Below are positions 17,633-27,125 of a stretch of 64,000 bases of DNA, piece after piece. The notes under the pieces are model-generated. The model did no database searches, was not told the DNA's origin, and saw only the letters and a program-made list of their open reading frames with translations. The DNA lies in NCBI RefSeq assembly GCF_040712075.1, contig NZ_JBFCVL010000007.1, forward strand, positions 62,001 through 126,000, written 5' to 3'. A program made the translations under genes and the position numbers. This stretch comes from Fodinicurvata sp. EGI_FJ10296. GTDB taxonomy: Bacteria > Pseudomonadota > Alphaproteobacteria > DSM-16000 > Inquilinaceae. Positions within the stretch are counted from its first letter, which is position 1, and each line of letters starts with the position of its first letter.

Positions 17633-18928
17633 CTACATCATCGAGGGCAAAAGCAGCACCAGACCCGGAAACGCGACAAGCAGAAGTATACGCACGATAT
17701 CGGCGACGATGAAGGGGATGACCCCGCGCATCACATCCGCCTGCCGGAGCCGGGAAACGACACCCTGGATGATGAAGAGATTGATGCCGATCGGCGGCGT
17801 GATCAGCCCGATCTCGGCAACCGAGACGACGATGATGCCGAACCAGATCGGGTCGAATCCGAGCCCCGTGACCAGCGGAAACACAACCGGAATGGTCAGC
17901 AGGATCATGGACAGCGCGTCCATGAAGCAGCCCAGCACGACATAGAACAGCAGAATGATCAGCATGACCGATATCGGCGACAGATCCGACTGCCCGATCC
18001 AGCCGCTCATCAGCCCGCTCAGGCCGGTGCTTTCGAGGAAGAAATTGAACAGGGCCGCCCCGATCAGAATGAAGAAGATCATTGCCGAGGTTCGCACTGT
18101 CTCCAGAGCGGCGCTCAACAGGTCGGACGCGCTGATACGCTTGGCCAGCGCCAGCAGAAATGCGCCCGTCGCCCCGATAGCGGCGGCTTCGGTCGGCGAA
18201 AACAGGCCGAGATAGAGCCCACCGATCACAACCGCGAACAAAAGCAGGGCTGGCATGACGTCCAGACCCAGCTTGTACCAGTCGACGGCCGGTCCGGGCG
18301 GGGCGTCACGGACCAGGTTCGGGCGGATCCGTATGGTGATGACCACCGCCAGAACATAGAGCGCCACCGCCAGCAGCCCCGGAATCAGCGCGGCGATGAA
18401 GAGCTGCCCGATCGATGTTTCCGTCAGAAGGGCATAGATCACCAGCAGGACGGATGGCGGTATCAGAACGCCCAGGGTTCCCGCAGCGGCAACCGTTCCG
18501 GCACTGATGCTGTCGGCATAGCCGACGCGCCGCATCTCGGGCACGGCGATCCGTCCCATGGTGGCGGCGGTGGCGAGCGACGAGCCGCAGATCGCACCGA
18601 ACAACGCACAGGCGCCGATCGTCGCGATCGCGACACCGCCGCGCAGACGGCCGACGACGGCATTCGCCATGTCGAACAGGCCACGCGATACGCCGGACCG
18701 CGCCGCAAAGACCCCCATGGCCACGAACAGCGGTACCACCGACAGGCTATAGGGGAAGACGGCTTCGAAGGGCGCAACACTCAGCGCAAAGCCGGCAGCC
18801 ATGGGACCGTTCAGGATCGTGAACCCGGCCACGCCGACCATGGCCATGGCCAGCCCCACCGGCACACCGACAAAAGCCAGCACAAGGGCGACGAGAAAGC
18901 CCAGCAGGCCGATTACGGGATCGCTCAT
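17633..18928 (-). CDS. dctM: TRAP transporter large permease (DctM family)
   Basis: A 431-residue inner-membrane protein with about twelve hydrophobic segments, the sodium-driven transport subunit of a TRAP uptake system. Family features include the GVPVGLAM start, the FAARSGVSRGLFD loop and a C-terminal TPPIGINLFIIQG motif. The start codon overlaps the end of the small permease gene by four bases. With the adjacent binding protein it should take up an organic acid, but the ligand cannot be read directly. Confidence 0.92.
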   Translation of the reverse strand: MSDPVIGLLGFLVALVLAFVGVPVGLAMAMVGVAGFTILNGPMAAGFALSVAPFEAVFPYSLSVVPLFVAMGVFAARSGVSRGLFDMANAVVGRLRGGVAIATIGACALFGAICGSSLATAATMGRIAVPEMRRVGYADSISAGTVAAAGTLGVLIPPSVLLVIYALLTETSIGQLFIAALIPGLLAVALYVLAVVITIRIRPNLVRDAPPGPAVDWYKLGLDVMPALLLFAVVIGGLYLGLFSPTEAAAIGATGAFLLALAKRISASDLLSAALETVRTSAMIFFILIGAALFNFFLESTGLSGLMSGWIGQSDLSPISVMLIILLFYVVLGCFMDALSMILLTIPVVFPLVTGLGFDPIWFGIIVVSVAEIGLITPPIGINLFIIQGVVSRLRQADVMRGVIPFIVADIVRILLLVAFPGLVLLLPSMM

Positions 18929-19440
18929 ACTTCGGCCTGTTCCCGTTCGGGCGTCGGAATGTTCAAAAGTCGCTTGAAGACGAGAGCGGCGGAGGTCAGG
19001 ACCGAAAGCGCCAACCCGGCCGCCATCGGCCCCCAGAACAGCGCCATGGGCAGCGCGATGTTCATGGAGATGTCATTGCGGGCAAGCGCGCTTTCAAAGC
19101 CCTCGAAGGTCTTCAGGGACAACAGGACAAGAAAGGCGATCGCGACCAGATCCACGATCGTTAGCAAACCCTTGCGCAGTCTCGTCGGCAAAGCTTCAAG
19201 GAGAAGTTCCACCCTGACATGCCCCTCGGAAAAAAAGGTATAGGGCATCCCCAGGAAAACACCCGTCATGACGCAGAGCTGGACGATATCGACCACACCC
19301 CGCAGCCCCAGACCAAAGGGGCGGACGATGACATCGGCGACGGTCGCCGCCGCCGCCGCGCCCAGGCAGAGAGCGCCGAGCACGGCCAGCATGACTGCCA
19401 GCCGGTCGGCCGCCCGGACGAATGCCGCTAACGGCGCCAT
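18925..19440 (-). CDS. dctQ: TRAP transporter small permease (DctQ family)
   Basis: A 171-residue protein with four predicted membrane helices, the small subunit that supports DctM. The stretch from about 48 to 70 ending in GMPYTFFSEGHVRVELL is the usual DctQ signature. It begins 24 bases after the binding-protein gene and overlaps dctM by four bases, so the three genes form one P-Q-M operon. Confidence 0.9.
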   Translation of the reverse strand: MAPLAAFVRAADRLAVMLAVLGALCLGAAAAATVADVIVRPFGLGLRGVVDIVQLCVMTGVFLGMPYTFFSEGHVRVELLLEALPTRLRKGLLTIVDLVAIAFLVLLSLKTFEGFESALARNDISMNIALPMALFWGPMAAGLALSVLTSAALVFKRLLNIPTPEREQAEV

Positions 19441-19464
19441 CGATGCCCCCTTCCCGACCGGCTG

Positions 19465-20511
19465 TTACCGGCTTTCGTACTCGGCCTGGTATTCGGCGAC
19501 CAGTTCCTGCGCCCGTGCATAGATTTCATGCGCGTTGTCGACACCTTCGGCCTGAAGGCTGTCAAGCCATTCTTCGGCGACCGGTTCGAAATGCGCCTGC
19601 CAAAGAGCCTGCTCCTCTTCGGTCAGCTCGATGATCTCGTTGCCTTCGGCAATCGCCAGTTCCTTCCCGGGTTCGTCCCAGCTTGGCCAGTATTCCTCGC
19701 CGAAACGCGACGCGAGCGGTCGGTAGGACGCTTCGTCGACGCAGTCGCGGACCGTGTCGGGCAGACCATTATAGGCATCCTCGTTCATGGCGAACCAGAA
19801 GGAGGTCGTGTAGAGCCCAATTTCGGAGTGGTAGTCGAGGACTTCGGCGAGATTGAATCCGAACACGGCCTCATACGGGAAGACCGTTCCGTCGGCGATG
19901 CCGCGCGCCAGAGTTTCGTATGTCTCTGTCGGCGGGACGCCCACCGGGACGGCATCCAGGCTCTCGATCATGAGGGCCACCGACGGCGCGGGCGTTCTGA
20001 TACGAAGTCCCGCCGCATCGGCCGGTGTCCGTACAGGCGTTCCGGCAGTGTGGATCAGCCCGGCATCATGCGCATGAAGCGCCAGAACCTTCAGCCCTTC
20101 ATAGGGCTCGGAAATCAGCCCTTCCTCGAACAACGACCACAGCGCATTGGAGTTTGCGTAGGCACTTCGGGCCAGCAACGGCGTATCGATGACGGTCGCG
20201 GCGTCGAATCGGCCACGCGGCAGGTGGTTCAGGCCATGCGCGATATCCAGAAGTCCGGCGCGAAGGTATTCTTCCAGCCGGGTGACGTTGCCGAGCTGCG
20301 AACCGCCGGTATGAAAATCGAAATTGACGGCGCCATCGGCGCAGGCCGCCACCTGTTCGGTCCAGTCGAGGGCAAAATCGGCATGCGGTCCCGCCCCCGC
20401 CGGCCAGAAATGTCCGAATCTCAGCGTTATTTCATCGGCGCCGGCGCCGCTCGTACCGGCGGCGATCGTCCCGGCGGCCAACAGAGCCGCCCCCCATGCC
20501 TTGCCTCGCAT
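19465..20511 (-). CDS. dctP: TRAP transporter substrate-binding protein (DctP family)
   Basis: A 348-residue periplasmic solute receptor with a Sec signal peptide cleaved near residue 25 (GAGA, then DEITLRFGHFW). The DctP fold is shown by the FHTGGSQLGN loop and the LRIRTPAPS motif at the Arg that clamps the ligand's carboxylate. It is first in the operon and delivers ligand to DctQ-DctM. A carboxylic acid is the expected ligand class. The gene is divergent from the DUF938 methyltransferase. Confidence 0.92.
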   Translation of the reverse strand: MRGKAWGAALLAAGTIAAGTSGAGADEITLRFGHFWPAGAGPHADFALDWTEQVAACADGAVNFDFHTGGSQLGNVTRLEEYLRAGLLDIAHGLNHLPRGRFDAATVIDTPLLARSAYANSNALWSLFEEGLISEPYEGLKVLALHAHDAGLIHTAGTPVRTPADAAGLRIRTPAPSVALMIESLDAVPVGVPPTETYETLARGIADGTVFPYEAVFGFNLAEVLDYHSEIGLYTTSFWFAMNEDAYNGLPDTVRDCVDEASYRPLASRFGEEYWPSWDEPGKELAIAEGNEIIELTEEEQALWQAHFEPVAEEWLDSLQAEGVDNAHEIYARAQELVAEYQAEYESR

Positions 20512-20750
20512 CGACTTTCCTCTCCCTTGCTGTGTTGATTGCCGGCTCCGGGCTTTCCGTTTCCCAGTGCCGGATGCCTGCTCTTATGTGTCGGTATGAG
20601 GCATCGTGGCGACCCGGCACAAGGCTGTCAACGCGGGATGGCTGTTGGTCTCCGCGCGGGTGCCGCGATCGCCCGGATCCGGCTTCGGCTTGCCGCAGGG
20701 CCGGCTTCCTGATATTCGAAGCCATCGTGATAAAGGGCCGGAGGTGGGAG

Positions 20751-21380
20751 ATGTCTTTGCACAGGCCACGGCGGCATGCGCCGGCAACCGCCCGCAACAG
20801 ACGGCCGATCCTCGATGTTCTCAGAACCGCGCTGCCATCCGCAGGGCTCGTCCTGGAGATTGCCAGCGGCACCGGCGAGCACGCAGCCTATATGGCGCCG
20901 CGCCTCGGCCCCGGTATCGTCTGGCAACCGAGCGAGGCTGACATGGACGCCCTGGTCGATATCGACGAACATGCCCGCGAAAGCCGCTGTCTGACGATAC
21001 GGCCCGCGCTCTACCTGAATGTGGCGGAACACGACTGGCCGATTGACGAAGCCGATGCGATTTTCTGCAGCAACATGATCCACATCGCGCCATGGCCCGC
21101 GACGGAGGGTCTGTTTGCCGGCGCCGCGCGGCTGCTGGATGTCGGCGCCCCCATCATTCTCTATGGCCCTTTCAAGCGCAACGGCGACCATACGGCACAG
21201 TCGAACGCCGCCTTCGATGCTCAGCTTCGCAGCCAGGACGAGCGCTGGGGCCTGCGGTGTCTCGATACCGAGGTGGCACCGCTGGCCGCCGAGTGCGGTT
21301 TCACGATCGACGCCGTCGTGCCGATGCCGGCCAACAATCTGACCGTCGTCTTCAGACGACACGAAATGCCCGCCGCATAA
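20751..21380 (+). CDS. DUF938 SAM-dependent methyltransferase-like protein
   Basis: A 209-residue cytoplasmic protein of the DUF938 family, a class I methyltransferase fold. The SAM-binding loop is LEIASGTGEHA (about residues 35-45), followed by an acidic WQPSEAD motif, CSNMIHIAPW (about 107-116) and a LYGPFKRNG loop, all typical. The substrate is not known for this family. The ATG at 20751 is chosen because GGAGGTGGGAG lies immediately before it; the frame stays open further upstream without similarity. The stop codon lies within a hairpin shared with the convergent prfB. Confidence 0.88.
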   Translation: MSLHRPRRHAPATARNRRPILDVLRTALPSAGLVLEIASGTGEHAAYMAPRLGPGIVWQPSEADMDALVDIDEHARESRCLTIRPALYLNVAEHDWPIDEADAIFCSNMIHIAPWPATEGLFAGAARLLDVGAPIILYGPFKRNGDHTAQSNAAFDAQLRSQDERWGLRCLDTEVAPLAAECGFTIDAVVPMPANNLTVVFRRHEMPAA

Positions 21381-21390
21381 GCGGCGGGCA
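21367..21390 (-). terminator. Hairpin terminator between prfB and the methyltransferase gene
   Basis: A perfect 10-bp stem, TGCCCGCCGC (21367-21376) with GCGGCGGGCA (21381-21390), and a four-base ATAA loop. On the reverse strand it is followed by TTTCGT, so it best fits termination of prfB 18 bases after its stop. The methyltransferase stop codon lies in the loop. Confidence 0.6.
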
Positions 21391-21407
21391 ACTGATCCGG
21401 ATGTCGG

Positions 21408-22530
21408 TCAGGCGGAATCCGCCGATGCCGTGGTCTCGACCTTGGCGGCCAGAGCGGCCTCAAGAAACGGGTCGATCGCGCCGTCGAGGACAGCCTGCGG
21501 GTTGCCGGACTCCACGTTCGTGCGCAGATCCTTGACCATCTGATAGGGCTGCAGGACGTAGGATCGGATCTGGTGGCCCCAGCCGATATCCGTTTTCTCG
21601 TCGGCCAGCGCCTGGGCGGCCTCTTCCTTCATCTTCAGTTCGCGTTCGTATAGCCGCGCCCGCAGCATGTCGAAAGCTGTCGCACGGTTCTTGTGCTGCG
21701 ACCGGTCGTTCTGACACTGCACCACGATGCCGGTCGGAACGTGCGTGATACGTACCGCGCTGTCGGTTCTGTTGACGTGCTGTCCGCCCGCACCCGAGGC
21801 GCGATAGGTATCGATCCGCAGGTCCTTGTCTTCGATCTCGACCGTGATGGTGTCGTCGATGACCGGCGACACCGAGACGGAGGCAAAGCTGGTGTGACGC
21901 CTGGCCTGGCTGTCGTACGGGCTGATCCGGACAAGCCGGTGCACACCCTGTTCGCTCTTGAGCCAGCCATAGGCATTGTGGCCGCGAATGACCAGCGTCG
22001 TCGATTTTATTCCCGCTTCTTCGCCTGCGCTTTCTTCCAGCAGTTCGGTCTTGAACTTGCGCCGATCGGCCCAGCGAACATACATGCGCAGCAGCATACG
22101 GGCCCAGTCCTGAGCTTCGGTACCGCCGGCGCCGGCATTCACCTCGAGATAGCAATCGTTGCTATCGGCCTCTCCGGACAGGAGCGCTTCGAGTTCGAGT
22201 CCGTCGGCCCGGGACTTCAAAGCCTTGAGATCTGCTTCGGCGGCGGCAAGCGTGTCGTCGTCGCCTTCCGCTTCGGCCATTTCAATGAGCTCAACCGCGT
22301 CGGACAGCGCCGTCGTCAGTTCGTGATAGGCGCCCAGCGAATCTTCCAGACGCGTACGTTCCCGCATCAGAGTCTGTGCGGAATCGGGATCGTTCCAGAG
22401 ATCAGGGTCCTCGACCAGTGCGTTCAGTTCGTCCAGACGCAGCGTTGATTGATCGACGTCAAAGTGACCTCCTCAGCAGCGCCAACGACCCTTCGATGTC
22501 GTTGACGACCGCTTGCAGTTCGGCGCGCAT
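21408..22530 (-). CDS. prfB: Peptide chain release factor 2 (programmed +1 frameshift)
   Basis: RF2 recognises UGA and UAA and triggers peptide release. It is read in two frames: codons 1-23 from ATG 22530, then an in-frame UGA at 22461-22459 preceded by CTT. After a +1 shift the frame continues from 22460 to 21408, giving 373 residues, the usual RF2 length. The catalytic loop [12 protein letters not shown] is present, as is the stop-codon recognition tripeptide, here SPY rather than the E. coli SPF. GGGGAG precedes the ATG. It follows ponA on the same strand, a common alphaproteobacterial order. This is an autoregulated gene, not a pseudogene. Confidence 0.96.
22459..22473 (-). promoter_or_regulatory. 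prfB autoregulatory frameshift site
   Basis: On the reverse strand AGGAGG (22473-22468) is followed three bases later by the slippery CTT codon (22464-22462) and the UGA stop (22461-22459), then C. This reproduces the E. coli prfB element: the internal Shine-Dalgarno and slow UGA decoding when RF2 is scarce push ribosomes into the +1 frame. Confidence 0.95.
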
Positions 22531-22659
22531 GGCGTTCTCCCCAGCGATAGGATTGGAAGTGAAACGGATCGGGCAGGACGACGGGACAGCCACCCGTTGC
22601 CGGTGCCAGCGGCCCCGGGATTATCCCGTCACGCCCGATTGATAGCGCCGAAGCAGCCT

Positions 22660-25146
22660 TCAGTAAAGGCCGCCCGTGCCCCCGCCGGTGAACCCGCCAT
22701 CGTTGTCGTCGCCTGGGGCCGTGAAGTCCGACACACCACCGATCGTACCGGCCGTCGACGGGCCGCTGCCGGCCTGAAAGGCTTCCCATATGAACGGCTC
22801 TCCGGAACTCGCCTGCTGGCCTGTCCGGGGATTGACGCGAATCAGGTTGGCTGCCTGCGGAATGCGGAATGGCGGCACCTGCTGGCCGTCCAGGACCGTC
22901 TCCATGAATTCACCGAAGATCGGCAACGCCACGCTGCTGCCCGTTTGCCCCTCGCCCAGCGAATGCGGCGCGTCGTAACCCACGAAAACGCCAACGACCA
23001 GATCCGGTGTCGATCCGATGAACCACGCGTCGCGAACGTCGTTGGTCGTCCCGGTCTTGCCGGCAAGCGGCTTGCCGATCGACTGGAGCCGCTGGCCGGT
23101 ACCCCGCTGAATGACGCCTTCCATCATCGAGACGACCTGATACGCGCTTACGGGATCCGCCACACGCTCGCGGTCGTCGGGCAGTGCCGGTGTTTCCTGA
23201 CCATTCCATGCGACGTTCGTGCAGTCATTGCAGCCCCGTTCGTCATGTCGATAGATCGTCCGGCCAGTCCGGTCCTGAATGCGGTCGATGAATGTCGGTT
23301 CGATCCGCAGGCCGCCGTTGACGAGCATGGCATAGGCCGCTGTCAAATCGAGAGGCGTGGTTTCGCCGGCCCCGAGCGCCATCGAGTACAGCAGCGGCAT
23401 TTCTTCATAGATGCCGAATTCGCTCGCAACCTCGCGCACCCGCTCCAGACCGACTTCCTGCAACAGCCGAACCGTCATGAGGTTGCGCGAACGTTCCAGG
23501 CCGACGCGCATCGGCGCCGCCCCGAGAGAATCGCCGCCATAGTTAGTCGGTCGCCACAGTCCCTGACCCGCCCCCTGGCTGATGGCGACCGGCGTGTCAT
23601 AGAGGATCGTGCTCGGGGTCAGCCCCGCTTCGAGCCCTGCGAGGTAGACAAAGGGCTTGAAGGCGGAGCCGGGCTGACGTTCTGCCTGGGTGGCGCGGTT
23701 GAACTCGGATCGCTCGAAGCTGTACCCGCCCGTCGTCGCCATCACGCGTCCCGTATGCGGATCCATGACAACGACCGCGCCTTCGATCTCGGGGATCTGC
23801 CTGAGGGCGAAACGCGGGATCAGGTCGCCTTCCGCAACCGCCTCGCTCGCCTCCTCGTCGCGGGGGGCGGCTCGATAATCCGGCCGGTTTACAGAGGCAT
23901 CGGCGGCGACAACATCGCCAAGGGCGAGCACGTCCTCGACCGACTGCGGCGCTGGCCCGGGGGACCGCCCGTCGCCACGGTGCGGCCGGGCCCAGGACAC
24001 GCTTTCCAGATCCATCCAGCCGCGGCTGCGATCCTCGAACCCGATCAGCGCACCGTCGGCATCGATTTCAAGAACGACGGCCAGCCGCCAATCCTCTATC
24101 CCGGCCGCGTCCTCGTCGTTGGCCCTGATATCGCGCAGTTGCTCGGGCCAGGCATCGAAATCCGCCATATTGGCAATCGGTCCGCGCCATCCGAACCGCC
24201 GGTCGTAGTCGACCAGACCGTTGCGCAGGGCCTGGCCCGCCACCCGCTGATAAAAGGGATCGACCGTCGTCCGGACCGATAGCCCGCCTTCATACAGGGT
24301 GGTGTCGCCGTATATCCGTTGAACGATCCGTCGGACTTCCTCGCTGAAGTAATCCGCGCGGACCACGTCCTGCCGCAGTTGATTGGTCACTTCCAGGGGC
24401 GCGGCCACGGCCTCGGCATGCTCATCTTCGGTGATGTAGCCGTCGTCAAGCATGCGATTCAGGACATAGTTGCGCCGGGAGACGGCCGCTTCGGTACGCC
24501 GGGTCGGATGGTAATTGTTCGGTGCCTTCGGCAGGGCTGCCAGATAGGCGATTTCTTCCAGATTCAGTTCCGAGAGCGAGCGGTTGAAATACGCAAGTGA
24601 TGCCGCAGCCACACCATAGGCGCCGCGGCCCAGATAAATCTGATTCAGATAGAGTTCGAGGATCTGGTCCTTGGAGAACGTCCGCTCCATGCGCAAAGCA
24701 ATCAGTGCCTCGCGTATCTTGCGATCAAGGGTAACGTCCGATGTCAGCAGAAAGTTCTTCGCCACCTGCTGCGTGATCGTGGACGCTCCCTCCGGGCGCT
24801 GGCCGCTGCCAATGTTCCGGATGTTGGTGACGACGGCCCGGACCAGGCTGGTCGGATCGATGCCGCTGTGGCCGTAGAAATTCTGATCTTCCGCGGCAAT
24901 AAATGCCTGGCGCACGCGCTCGGGAATGACATTGATCGGCACGAAAAGGCGATTCTCGATCGCGAATTCATCCAGCAGCCGGCCGTCACTGGCATGAAAG
25001 CGGGTTGTTACCGGCGGCTCGTAGTCGGCGAGCTGCCGATAGTCAGGCAACCTCAAGCTGAAATGGCTAAGCGCCCCATAGGCGGCGGCACCGCCGACGA
25101 CGGTGACGATCAGTAGTGAAGATATAAACCAACCCAGAATGCGCAT
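22660..25146 (-). CDS. mrcA: Penicillin-binding protein 1A (bifunctional transglycosylase/transpeptidase)
   Basis: An 828-residue inner-membrane peptidoglycan synthase. An N-terminal anchor (about 5-25) leads to the GT51 glycosyltransferase with catalytic Glu86 in AAEDQNFYGH and the EGASTITQQVAKN motif. An OB-like insert separates it from the transpeptidase, which has the SxxK nucleophile in GSAFKPF near 494, SRN, and KTG in AGKTGTTND near 697. The Gly/Asp-rich C terminus is low complexity. It lies between amiC and prfB on the same strand, the usual alphaproteobacterial arrangement. Confidence 0.95.
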   Translation of the reverse strand: MRILGWFISSLLIVTVVGGAAAYGALSHFSLRLPDYRQLADYEPPVTTRFHASDGRLLDEFAIENRLFVPINVIPERVRQAFIAAEDQNFYGHSGIDPTSLVRAVVTNIRNIGSGQRPEGASTITQQVAKNFLLTSDVTLDRKIREALIALRMERTFSKDQILELYLNQIYLGRGAYGVAAASLAYFNRSLSELNLEEIAYLAALPKAPNNYHPTRRTEAAVSRRNYVLNRMLDDGYITEDEHAEAVAAPLEVTNQLRQDVVRADYFSEEVRRIVQRIYGDTTLYEGGLSVRTTVDPFYQRVAGQALRNGLVDYDRRFGWRGPIANMADFDAWPEQLRDIRANDEDAAGIEDWRLAVVLEIDADGALIGFEDRSRGWMDLESVSWARPHRGDGRSPGPAPQSVEDVLALGDVVAADASVNRPDYRAAPRDEEASEAVAEGDLIPRFALRQIPEIEGAVVVMDPHTGRVMATTGGYSFERSEFNRATQAERQPGSAFKPFVYLAGLEAGLTPSTILYDTPVAISQGAGQGLWRPTNYGGDSLGAAPMRVGLERSRNLMTVRLLQEVGLERVREVASEFGIYEEMPLLYSMALGAGETTPLDLTAAYAMLVNGGLRIEPTFIDRIQDRTGRTIYRHDERGCNDCTNVAWNGQETPALPDDRERVADPVSAYQVVSMMEGVIQRGTGQRLQSIGKPLAGKTGTTNDVRDAWFIGSTPDLVVGVFVGYDAPHSLGEGQTGSSVALPIFGEFMETVLDGQQVPPFRIPQAANLIRVNPRTGQQASSGEPFIWEAFQAGSGPSTAGTIGGVSDFTAPGDDNDGGFTGGGTGGLY

Positions 25147-25490
25147 GCCGTTCTATCCACCGTTCCGACTATGTAACTACCGTCCGATCACTCCCGGCCA
25201 GACCTGCAAGCCTCCCGAACCAAAGCCGTTCCACCCCATACCGCCTGCATCAGACAGAGTCGGACCGGACCGATTCGCATCATACATCCGGACTGGGTAG
25301 CGCGCGATTGTGACCCGTTCATGACCAGCGGAAGCACCAGTCGCTGAAGACCTGACCCCGAAGTGCCCTGCCGATTGCGCGCGGTCAAGTCGTCAGGGAA
25401 GTATGAGTGCCATGAGTGCCCCGATGTCACAGCACCCTGTGCCGTGTCGAACCAGCGGATGCGCTGAGGCCCATCCAGCACCCGTTCAAT
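25147..25490 (-). other. Intergenic region between amiC and mrcA
   Basis: A 344-base gap between the amidase stop and the PBP1A start, both on the reverse strand. It presumably holds a PBP1A promoter. I find no credible coding sequence (the longest open frame lacks family features and codon bias) and no clear terminator. Confidence 0.5.
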
Positions 25491-27125
25491 CTAGCGCCGG
25501 GCCAGTCCCGCCAGATTGGGGGCCCTGAAATAGTCATCCACTGCGCCGGCGATGGTTTCAATCATGGCCTCCAGATGGGCCGTGTCACTCAACTGGCGCT
25601 CGTCCTCCACATTCGACAGATAGCCCAGCTCCACCAGGGCGGAGGGGACATCCGGCGCCGTCAGTACCGCGAAACCGGCCTGTCGGTGAGAATTCGACAG
25701 CATGCGCGTCACGCCGCCCAGCGCCGTCACCAGATGATCCGCGATCAGGCGGGATTGATTCTTGGTGTCACGCTGGGCCAGGTCGATGAGAATCGACGCG
25801 ACCATATCGTCGGTTGGATCGAGCACCACGCCGGCAAGGGCATCCGCGCGGTTTTCCCGGGCGGCAAGCATTTCGGCTTCCCGGTCGGAAGCAACCTCGG
25901 ACAAGGTGTAGACCGACGCGCCACGAACGTTCTGGTTCTCCATGCTGTCGGCGTGAAGCGAGAGAAACAGGTCGCCGTCAGCCTGACGGGCGATCCGGAC
26001 CCGGTCGCGCAGCCGCAGGGTCTCGTCACCGTCACGGGTCAGGACGACCCTGTAGCCCCCCCGGTCCAGAAGCGCCTCGCGCAGCATTCGTGCCGCCCTG
26101 AGAACAATCGTTTTCTCCATAGTGCCGGAAACGCCGACTGCCCCGGGGTCGATACCGCCATGCCCGGCGTCGATCACGACTGTGCGCACGGCCGGTCGAT
26201 TGGGCCGTATCGGCGGCATCGGAACATCGAATGGAACGCCGTCCACTGCGACCGGTCCGGATTGCCCAACGCTCCGACCCTCACCCTCCGGCCCCCCCCC
26301 GTCAGCCGTCGACATCACGGCAGGTCGAATCGGCGGCAGCGGCAGTCCACCGAGATCAGGCATATCCGCAGCTACCTGCCGTGATACCGGCGCTACGGCT
26401 GCGATGCGGCGGCGTGGCGCGGTCGTAGCGCTACCGTCCGACGACTCGAAAACGGCGACGGTACCGCCGGACCGATTGCCGTCCGTCGCGCCATCTGCCC
26501 CTGCCCCTGCCCCGTCAACGTCGGGACGACGATCCGGGATCGGAAACTCGGGAATATCCGGAGGAGCGCGCGGCGGAGTACGGGGCGATGAAGCGGTTTC
26601 CGACGCCGCATCGGCGGCCGGCGAACTGCCGTGCCGTGTCCCGTCGGCTTCTCCTCCGTCGGCCGTCCAGGCGCCGGTCTCCGCCGGTTTCTCGACGAGA
26701 TCGAGCACGAAACGTGCTGGACCCTCGTCGCGGGCGGGGATGAAAAAGGCGTCCGAAATGGCAACCGGTTCTGTCATCGTCAGAAGAACGCGGCGTGCGC
26801 CGTCCGGCGAGCGCCCCACCTCGAACCGGCCAACGAGACCGATACCCGGCCCCTCGGAGGCGGCGCGCCAGTCGGTTGCGGGAAAATCCAGAATAACTCG
26901 ATCGGGATCGCTGAGCGTGAGGATCGAGAACGCCCGCTCGCGACTCATTTCGAGGACAAAACGGGTCCGGTCGCCGTGATCACCCATCCGCTGAGCCGTC
27001 ACGACCGCAGCTGCCCCCGAACCAGTCGCGTTTGCCGACTGGCCAAGCGCCGACACCGGCGGCAAGGCAGCGAGTCCCGACAGGACCGCTACCAAGAGTG
27101 TTATCAGCAATCCTGGCCTGCCCAT
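25491..27125 (-). CDS. amiC: Periplasmic N-acetylmuramoyl-L-alanine amidase with AMIN domain
   Basis: A 544-residue exported peptidoglycan hydrolase that cuts the bond between MurNAc and the stem peptide, mainly for daughter-cell separation. A signal peptide (about 1-27) precedes an AMIN domain (about 40-145) that targets septal peptidoglycan. A long Pro/Ala/Ser/Gly-rich linker follows (about 150-310), then a zinc amidase_3 domain. The zinc site is visible in VVIDAGHGG near 320 and in LSLHAD; the catalytic Glu is in ALVELGYLSN near the end. The linker is unusually long and of low complexity. Confidence 0.93.
   Translation of the reverse strand: MGRPGLLITLLVAVLSGLAALPPVSALGQSANATGSGAAAVVTAQRMGDHGDRTRFVLEMSRERAFSILTLSDPDRVILDFPATDWRAASEGPGIGLVGRFEVGRSPDGARRVLLTMTEPVAISDAFFIPARDEGPARFVLDLVEKPAETGAWTADGGEADGTRHGSSPAADAASETASSPRTPPRAPPDIPEFPIPDRRPDVDGAGAGADGATDGNRSGGTVAVFESSDGSATTAPRRRIAAVAPVSRQVAADMPDLGGLPLPPIRPAVMSTADGGGPEGEGRSVGQSGPVAVDGVPFDVPMPPIRPNRPAVRTVVIDAGHGGIDPGAVGVSGTMEKTIVLRAARMLREALLDRGGYRVVLTRDGDETLRLRDRVRIARQADGDLFLSLHADSMENQNVRGASVYTLSEVASDREAEMLAARENRADALAGVVLDPTDDMVASILIDLAQRDTKNQSRLIADHLVTALGGVTRMLSNSHRQAGFAVLTAPDVPSALVELGYLSNVEDERQLSDTAHLEAMIETIAGAVDDYFRAPNLAGLARR

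Noticed and set aside
21408-22530. prfB as a frameshifted pseudogene
   Set aside because: The shift site has the conserved AGGAGG-CTT-TGA-C arrangement, and the rest of RF2 is intact.
22513-24282. A 589-codon forward frame opposite PBP1A
   Set aside because: Antisense to a well-defined penicillin-binding protein with no motifs of its own.
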